Shown: in pieces, positions 7,601 to 10,589 of the stretch
How positions within the stretch are numbered: the first letter of the stretch is position 1
Layout of the letters: the number at the start of each line of letters is the position of its first letter
Source of the DNA: an uncultured delta proteobacterium
GTDB taxonomy: Bacteria; Myxococcota_A; Polyangia; Polyangiales; Polyangiaceae
Direction: 5' to 3'
Assembly: GCA_903893335.1 (NCBI GenBank)
Contig: CAITLX010000659.1
Span: 1-10,589, forward strand
Length of the DNA stretch: 10,589 bases
The notes under the pieces: generated by a model
Told to the model about the DNA's origin: nothing
Databases searched by the model: none
Seen by the model: only the letters and a program-made list of their open reading frames with translations
Translations under genes and position numbers: made by a program

Positions 7601-10088
7601 TGATCGTGGCCGAGCCGAAGGTGAGCGCCGTCGCGACGCCGCGCGAGCCCGCCGCGTTGGAGACCGGCACGACGGCGGGCGCGGACGACGACCAGGTGAC
7701 GATCGACGTGATGTCCTGCGACGAGCCGTCGGAGTAGATGCCGGTCGCCGTGAGGGCGACGGTGGTGCCCTTCGCGATCGACACGCCGGCGGGCGTGACC
7801 GCGATGCCCGTGAGGGTGGCCGCGGTGACGCTGAGCGTCGCGTGGCCGCTGACCGGGCCAGCGGTCGCGCTGAGGACGGCCTGGCCGACGGCGTGCCCCG
7901 TCGCGACGCCGATGCTGCCAGCGGTGTTGGACACCGTGGCGATGGCGTCGTTGGTCGAGCTCCACGTGACCTGCGTCGAGAGGTCCTGCGTCGAGCCGTC
8001 GGAGTAGGTGCCGATGGCCACCATGCGCTGCGTCGTGCCCGCGGCGATCGTCGGCGCCGCCGGCGAGACCGCGATCGACGTGAGCGTGGCGGTGTTCACC
8101 GTGAGGGTGGTGGCGCCGATGACACTGCCGAGCGTCGCGGTGACGCCGACCGAGCCCGTGGTCGTCGCCGTCGCGAGGCCGCGCGAGCCCGCCGCGTTCG
8201 ACAGCGAGGCGACGCCGGAGTCGGACGACGCCCAGGTCACCGTCGAGGTGATGTCCTGCGACGAGCCGTCGGAGTAGAGCCCGGTGGCCGTCAGCTGGAG
8301 GGTGGAGCCGCTGGCGAGCGTGGGCGCCGGCGGGTCGATGACGATGCTCGACAGCGTGGCGGTGGTGACGTCGAGCGTGGCCGTGCCGGAGATGCTCCCG
8401 ATGGCCGCGGTGATGGTCGCCTGGCCCAGGCCGAGGCCGGTGGCGAGGCCGCGGCTGCCCGCCGCGTTCGACACGGGCGCGAGGACGGTGTTGCTGCTCG
8501 ACCAGGTGACCTGCGCGGTCAGGTCCTGCGTCGAGGTGTCGGAGTAGGTGCCGATCGCGGTGAACTGCTGCGTGGTGCCGTTGGGGATGGTCGCCGCCAC
8601 GGGCACGACGCCGATGGCGGTGAGGGTCGCGTCGGTGACCGTGAGGGTCACCGAGCCGTTGACGCTCCCGAAGCTGGCGGTGAGGACGGCCGAGCCCTTG
8701 CCGAGGCCGCTCGCGAGGCCGCGCGAGCCGGTGGCGTTCGAGACCGAGGCCACCTGCGTGGAGGCGCTCGACCAGGTGACCGCCGAGGTGATGTCCTGCG
8801 ACGAGCCGTCCGAGTAGAGGCCGGTGGCCGAGAGCTGGAGGGTGGTGCCCTTGGCCAGCGAGGGGGACGCGGGGCCGACCTCGATCGAGGTGAGTCGGGC
8901 GCTCGAGACCGAGATCGTCGCGGTCGCGCGGAAGGTGTCGATCGTGGCCGTGATGATCGACTGGCCCTGATCGACGCCTGTCGCGAGCCCGGCGGAGCCC
9001 GCCGCGCTGGAGATCGTGGCGATGGCGGTGTCGGACGACGACCACGTGGCCTGCGCCGTGACGTCGCGCGTCGAGCCGTCCGAGTACGTTCCGGTGGCGA
9101 CGAACGGCTGGGTCGTGCCCTTCGCGATGAGCGGGTTGACGGGGGTGACCGCGATCGACTTCAGGACGGCCGAGGTGACCGTGATGGCAGCGGTGCCCGA
9201 CTTGCCGGAGAGCGCCGCGGTGATGGTCGCCTGGCCTGCGAGCGCCGCGGTGACGAGGCCCTGCTTGCCGGCGTCGTTCGACACGTCGGCGTTGGTCGCC
9301 GAGGAGCTGGACCACGTGACTTGCGAGGTGACGTCGGCCGTCGTGCCGTCCGAGAAGGTGCCGGTGGCGGCGAGCTGAACGGTGACGCCTTGGGGGAGGG
9401 AGGCGGTCGGCGGCGTGACGTCGAGTGACGCGAGCACGGCTGCCGTGACCTGGAGGGTGGTGGTCGCGGTCGCGCCCTCGAAGGCGGCGGTGACGAGGCT
9501 GGCGCCGACCTTCACGCCGGAGGCCTCGCCCTTGGCGTCGACGGTCGCTATGGCGGTGTCGGCCGACGTCCAGGTGGCGAGCGCGGTGGCGTCCTGCGTC
9601 TTGCCGTCGCTGAGCGTGGCGGTCGCCTTGAGGGCGAGCTTGAGGCCCGCGGCGACCTGGGGAGTGGGCGGGTCGATGGCGAGCGAGACGACCTTCGCCG
9701 CCGTCACCTGGAGCGTCGCCTTGCCGGTGACCCCCTGGTACGCAGCCTGGATGGTCGTCGTGCCGTGCGCGACGCCCTTGGCGAGGCCCTTGGCGTCGAT
9801 CGTCGCGATGGTCGGGTCGCTGGACGTCCAGGTGAGCAGATCGGTCGCCGAGCCCGCGTCGGTCAGCGTCGTGCCATCGGAGAGCACGACCACGACCGCG
9901 AACGCCTGCGTCTCGCCCGCTGCGATGGTCGGTGACGCCGGGGTGATCGCCAGCGAGGCGGCCGTCGGGTTGCCGAAGGGAGTGTCGCCGCTGCTGCCGG
10001 TGCAGCCGAGGCCGAGGCCGAGCAGGACCCAGGTCGCGCAAAGGAACGCGACCTGGCGGGCGAGAAGAAACGGCTTCGAAAGCGACAA
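1617..10088 (-). CDS. Giant surface or periplasmic lipoprotein of 31 bacterial Ig-like (BIG2-type) domains
   Basis: The product is 2823 residues from a TTG start. GGGAGG lies six bases upstream of that TTG, and the start gives a compact lipoprotein signal: a KPF..R charged region, a hydrophobic stretch from about residue 13, then LGLGC with Cys29 as the probable lipid site. The lipobox has Gly at -3, allowed but not the commonest. An ATG 57 bases further upstream would give an odd polar extension and was not chosen. From residue 44 to the end the protein is 31 tandem domains with no linker, catalytic domain or C-terminal anchor. A typical unit has SIxVTPAxPSIAKGTT, TATGTYSDGSTQD, VTW, then SNAAGSRGLATG, TISATxG and a closing TLTVTAAT. 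Most units are exactly 90 residues. I see no cysteine after Cys29. Known BIG2 domains act in adhesion and as rigid spacers, so an extended adhesin-like or structural rod is plausible but not shown. A non-coding structured leader precedes the gene and a strong hairpin follows it. Confidence 0.93.
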   Translation of the reverse strand: MSLSKPFLLARQVAFLCATWVLLGLGLGCTGSSGDTPFGNPTAASLAITPASPTIAAGETQAFAVVVVLSDGTTLTDAGSATDLLTWTSSDPTIATIDAKGLAKGVAHGTTTIQAAYQGVTGKATLQVTAAKVVSLAIDPPTPQVAAGLKLALKATATLSDGKTQDATALATWTSADTAIATVDAKGEASGVKVGASLVTAAFEGATATTTLQVTAAVLASLDVTPPTASLPQGVTVQLAATGTFSDGTTADVTSQVTWSSSSATNADVSNDAGKQGLVTAALAGQATITAALSGKSGTAAITVTSAVLKSIAVTPVNPLIAKGTTQPFVATGTYSDGSTRDVTAQATWSSSDTAIATISSAAGSAGLATGVDQGQSIITATIDTFRATATISVSSARLTSIEVGPASPSLAKGTTLQLSATGLYSDGSSQDITSAVTWSSASTQVASVSNATGSRGLASGLGKGSAVLTASFGSVNGSVTLTVTDATLTAIGVVPVAATIPNGTTQQFTAIGTYSDTSTQDLTAQVTWSSSNTVLAPVSNAAGSRGLATGLGLGQATITAAIGSISGTATLDVTTATLSSIVIDPPAPTLASGSTLQLTATGLYSDGSSQDITSTVTWASSDSGVASLSNAAGSRGLATATTTGSVGVTATLGSVIGATTLTVNTATLTSIAVSPAAPTIAAGTTQRMVAIGTYSDGSTQDLSTQVTWSSTNDAIATVSNTAGSIGVATGHAVGQAVLSATAGPVSGHATLSVTAATLTGIAVTPAGVSIAKGTTVALTATGIYSDGSSQDITSIVTWSSSAPAVVPVSNAAGSRGVATALTFGSATIMATFGATTGTSSLSVTAATLASIEVAPATPSIAKGTTVQLTATGTYSDGTTQDLTTQVTWSTGDGAVAAVSNVSGSEGLATGVGQGQTTATAAFDGLTGTSTLTVTTATLTGITVTPAAQTLAVGTTQQYTATGAYSDGSTQDITSVVSWASSASSVAAVSNASGARGVASALATGDTTISASVGAVTGQTSLTVSGATLSAIAVSPAAPSIAKGTTQQFTATGTFSDGTTQDLTAQAVWDSSSPAFATVSNAAASIGLATGLAQGQTTISASIGAVTGSATLTVSAATLVGINLSPTGASIAKGTTLQLTAIGTYSDGSTQDVTSAAGWSSANLAVVTISNAAGSRGIATGAGTGSTVVTATVGGVSGTTDLSVTSATLVRIDVTPAAPSIAKGTTQQFTATGTFSDSSTQNLTAQATWASSATSVATISNAAATRGLASGAGQGQTTISATSSGVTGTATLNVTTATLTSLAVTPSTRSVAKGTTVAYAATGTYSDGTTQDVTSTVTWSSSNAAVASISNAAGSRGLATAVATGSATISATLGAVSGTASLTVTAATLTSIAVTPTSPSIAKGTTQQFTATGTYSDGTTQNVSAAATWASSATGVATVSNALFTRGRATGVGAGQSTISATVGAVVGSTVLTVTSATLSRITVSPASTSIAKGTSLVYSATGFYSDATTQDLTSAVTWGSSNGAVATVSNATGTRGVATGVATGTATISATLGAVSGQATLRVSAATLVSIAVTPASPSIAKGTTAQLVATGTYTDNSTQNVSAQVTWAATNPAIASVSGGLVTGLAVGQTAITATLGAVVGGTTLSVSAATLNSIAITPTTPSLAKGTTLQFAATGTYSDASTQDVTSSATWASSAVATASVSNASGSRGLVTGVATGSATISATIGTVAGSTRVTVTAATLSRIDVTPSLATIAKGTTQPFAATGVYSDNSTQDLTATATWTSSAPSVADVSSVAPTSGLASALAIGQTTVTAQVGAVSGRATLTVTAATLTRLTVTPRAPSIAKGTSVQLAVTGTYSDGSTQDLTSTATWAALDATVATVSSAAGSRGLATGAGVGSTTVTASVGALSDPVTLTVTDATLTEITVSPVSAAIAKGTSQLYTATGIYSDNSTQDLSLLVTWASDDDAVAALSNAAGSRGLATGVAEGRVTVSATLGGVSGTASLSVTAATLVSISLSPTTPSIAKGTTTQFTATGLYTDGSSQDVTSAATWSSGTPSVATASNAAGSRGLATAIGTGASTITATVGAISASTDLTVTTATLASITVTPATSAIAKGTSESFVATGVYTDGTTQDQTAAVTWTTSDATVASVDAAGLATANAVGQVTVTATLGAISGTATLSVTAATLASIQVSPTDPSIAKGTGVQLAATGIYTDGSSQDVTSTATWSSADTTVAAVSNAAGTRGLVTGTGAGSAVVTAAVGAIGASTTVTVTVATLVSLDLTPPNPAIASGTSAQLTATGTYSDGSTQDLTASAAWTTSAAAIATVSSGGGTAGKVAGVSAGQATITATIGAVSGTTRVTVTAATLASLDVAPVDPTIAKGTTLQFTVTGLYSDGTSQDLTSVASWTTASSAIATVSNTGGTRGLVTGVAAGSTDVTATVSGVSGSSTLTVTSATLAAIDVSPVNSVTAIGVKLQYAATGTYSDGSTQDITTQVTWTSSNATVMSISSAVGSSGLASALKVGSVTITATSGALSGTANATVTASTLASITVTPANAKIARLTTQQYKATGNYSDGTSTDLTAQVTWTSSASGFATISNATATKGLVTGVAAGTTTISATLLAVTGSTGLTVSNATVTSIALSPTTLRLARYTQGYFRAIATFSDASTQDITTLATWTSTNTNVATASNTSPTQGRVSARGNTGTVTIRATWSGVTGSGTVTVTSATLTRITLTPATPTVKVGATLQMVATGTFSDATTQVLTNQATWATATATTATVSNTTAARGIVTGVGAGTTNVTASLRLAFGTTVTGTISLTVTQ
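1620..9959 (-). repeat. Tandem array of 31 Ig-like repeats, about 270 bp each
   Basis: Dividing the protein by hand gives 31 units that account for every residue from 44 to 2823. Most are 90 residues. Unit 2 is 85, unit 18 is 85 (5130-5384) and unit 24 is 86 (3522-3779); units 30 and 31 are 91 and 93. The period is plain in the DNA: the plus strand shows the antisense of GTYSDG (near gccgtcggagtaggtgcc) about once every 270 bases. Central units are close copies, while units 1-3 and 28-31 are more diverged. Confidence 0.93.
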
Positions 10089-10094
10089 GATGAG

Positions 10095-10100
10095 CCTCCC
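10095..10100 (-). promoter_or_regulatory. Strong ribosome binding site that sets the TTG start of the giant gene
   Basis: The minus strand reads GGGAGG, then CTCATC, then TTG. The six-base spacing is near ideal and there is no equally good site before the upstream ATG at 10145. This is the main reason for starting the giant lipoprotein at 10088. Confidence 0.8.
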
Positions 10101-10111
10101 GTTGGCCCGCG

Positions 10112-10128
10112 CGGGGCATTGCGCCCCG
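10112..10128. promoter_or_regulatory. Hairpin just upstream of the giant gene's ribosome binding site
   Basis: CGGGGC and GCCCCG form a perfect 6-bp stem with a 5-base loop, ending 11 bases before GGGAGG on the minus strand. In an mRNA of the giant gene it would sit directly before the ribosome site and could influence translation. The same six-base stem occurs again at 10378-10394. Confidence 0.4.
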
Positions 10129-10186
10129 GCTGGGACGACTGCCATCACGCAGGCGAATTTCGTCGATGAGCTTCCGAGGTGCTGAA

Positions 10187-10304
10187 CCGGTACCCTATGG
10201 AAGAAGGGTACGGGCAAGGCCGATGCGCACCATCGGCCACACGCGTAGACTCCGGGCATCTGCTGCCGCCACGGAGATGGCACCCCGAACAGGGCGTAGA
10301 GTCC
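10187..10304. other. Cluster of hairpins in the 5' region of the giant gene
   Basis: Three inverted repeats follow each other with little space between them. GTACCCT/AGGGTAC (10190-10196 with 10205-10211) has 7 bp and an 8-base loop, with two more CG pairs beyond a GG mismatch. GGCCGATG/CATCGGCC (10218-10225 with 10231-10238) has 8 perfect bp and a 5-base loop. CTCCG-GGCA pairs with TGCC-bulge-CGGAG (10250-10276). GACTC at 10248 can alternatively pair with GAGTC at 10299. I see no coding sequence here. The elements could be parts of a leader RNA, operator sites or transcription barriers; the strand is not decided. Confidence 0.5.
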
Positions 10305-10305
10305 G
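10244..10305. repeat. Pair of near-identical 11-mers
   Basis: CGTAGACTCCG (10244-10254) and CGTAGAGTCCG (10295-10305) are direct repeats that differ at one base. The changed base also makes the GACTC and GAGTC cores complementary, so they can pair. They might be half-sites for a regulator or part of an RNA fold. Confidence 0.3.
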
Positions 10306-10308
10306 CCA

Positions 10309-10425
10309 ACGGGCGACGATCGTCAAGGGGTTCCGCCCACGCAGGAACCTGGAAAGGTCGGGCGAACGTCCCACATCCGGGGCTGATGGCCCCGCCTGTG
10401 GTCGCCTGCCCGACTTGTCGCCCGT
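10309..10425. ncRNA. Candidate structured RNA: closed three-way junction (family not recognised)
   Basis: An outer stem of 9 perfect bp (ACGGGCGAC at 10309-10317 with GTCGCCCGT at 10417-10425) encloses two hairpins. Hairpin 1 is GGTTCC/GGAACC (10329-10334 with 10344-10349), loop of 9. Hairpin 2 is long: GTCGGGC/GCCCGAC (10357-10363 with 10408-10414), an internal loop, CCACA/TGTGG (10371-10375 with 10397-10401), a 2-by-2 internal loop, then CGGGGC/GCCCCG (10378-10383 with 10389-10394) closed by TGATG. At least four stem ends extend by G-U pairs if the RNA is read from the plus strand, where the minus strand would have C-A. This weakly favours a plus-strand RNA. It could instead be the 5' leader of the giant gene or a 3' structure of the gene ending at 10449. 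I found no match to riboswitch or housekeeping RNA motifs I know, and no clear promoter or U-tract. Confidence 0.5.
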
Positions 10426-10448
10426 CGTGCGCTCGGAGGCCGCGGTCG

Positions 10449-10589
10449 CTAGGGCTGGCCGGCGTCCGCCTCGGGGTCGAGGTCGGGTCCCGCGTCGAGC
10501 GTCGGCGGGGGGTCGGCCGACGCCGCCGCCGAGGGGGTCGCCGACGCGCTCGCGAGGGGGCGCGGGCGAGCGCGGGGGGGCGTCGCGGC
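10449..10589 (-). CDS. C-terminal tail of an unidentified Pro/Ala/Asp-rich protein (partial)
   Basis: The last 46 codons of a minus-strand frame enter from the right edge and end at TAG (10451-10449). The tail starts AATPPRARPRPLAS, becomes an Ala/Ser/Pro stretch and ends in an acidic LDAGPDLDPEADAGQP. Such disordered tails occur on many myxobacterial proteins, including exported ones and kinases, so the function cannot be told. The next feature downstream is the structured region that begins 24 bases after the stop. Because the tail is short and low in complexity, this could be a chance open frame in GC-rich DNA. Confidence 0.5.
   Translation of the reverse strand, partial: AATPPRARPRPLASASATPSAAASADPPPTLDAGPDLDPEADAGQP

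Noticed and set aside
2143..9378. A regular series of plus-strand frames of about 80-180 codons.
   Set aside because: They end at the same spot in the repeat, the TAG made by the antisense of the Thr-Tyr-Ser codons (ggagtagg). They reflect the repeat period, not genes.
3681..9428. A plus-strand open frame of 1915 codons antisense to the giant gene.
   Set aside because: Composition is almost only Arg, Gly, Asp and Ala. It is an antisense shadow repeated with the 270-base period and has no recognisable domain or start signal.
1588..10119. A second minus-strand open frame of 2843 codons lying over the giant Ig-like gene.
   Set aside because: Its translation is an Arg/His/Gly/Asp-rich string without domains. 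The frame stays open only because GC-rich codons rarely make stops and the same 270-base unit recurs; the overlapping frame gives a coherent protein with signal peptide and ribosome site.
10089..10283. An N-terminal extension of the giant protein upstream of the TTG.
   Set aside because: It would put 65 polar residues before the signal peptide and cover the hairpin cluster. The GGGAGG spacing supports the TTG.
10274..10291. A TPP-riboswitch-like CGGGGTGCC on the minus strand.
   Set aside because: The required CTGAGA and the second conserved arm (CCTGATC and following) are absent.
10344..10370. A possible ECF sigma promoter, GGAACC with CGTC 17 bases on (plus strand).
   Set aside because: GGAACC is one arm of a perfect hairpin, and the match is short enough to occur by chance.
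10352..10390. Hammerhead ribozyme pieces (GGAAAG and CTGATG).
   Set aside because: The order and the needed stems are wrong, and CTGATG sits in the loop of a GC hairpin.
10309..10425. A retron msr-msd, because an outer inverted repeat encloses hairpins.
   Set aside because: No reverse transcriptase is encoded on either side within the window, and the long hairpin is short compared with known myxobacterial msDNAs. It cannot be excluded if one lies outside.

Overview
The window is very GC-rich. Every gene I can support is on the minus strand, so the biological order runs from base 10589 down to base 1. A giant all-Ig-like lipoprotein, a Gly-rich-stalk/Cys-rich-head lipoprotein and a membrane-anchored sulfatase-modifying-factor-like protein together look most like a large-genome myxobacterium (Myxococcota, perhaps Polyangiales). 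This placement is inferred from gene style; no marker gene is present.

Layout in transcription order: (1) 10589-10449 holds the Pro/Ala/Asp-rich C-terminal tail of an unidentified protein that enters from outside the window. (2) 10448-10089 is a 360-base non-coding stretch dense in perfect inverted repeats. Its upstream half (10309-10425) folds as a closed three-way junction with a long interrupted hairpin. Its other half carries several more hairpins and then the ribosome binding site of the next gene. (3) 10088-1617 is one gene of 2823 codons with a TTG start behind a strong GGGAGG. It encodes a signal peptide with a lipobox and then 31 consecutive bacterial Ig-like (BIG2-type) domains and nothing else. 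Repeats 4-27 form a two-domain super-repeat. (4) 1616-1510 is a short gap with a perfect 11-bp terminator-like hairpin. (5) 1509-991 encodes a small lipoprotein with a Gly/Ser/Ala stalk and a 16-cysteine domain. (6) From about 1012 to base 1 lies a protein with one N-terminal membrane segment and an almost complete FGE-sulfatase fold. It lacks the cysteines a real formylglycine-generating enzyme needs and is cut by the window edge.

Genes 5 and 6 abut or overlap and are probably one operon. The giant gene is separated from them by the hairpin and may be its own unit. The three full or near-full products are all predicted to be exported or membrane-attached, so the region looks like a cell-envelope locus. 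Nothing in the sequence gives a specific biochemical pathway. The most unusual items are the structured intergenic RNA candidate and the A/B alternation of the Ig-like array.
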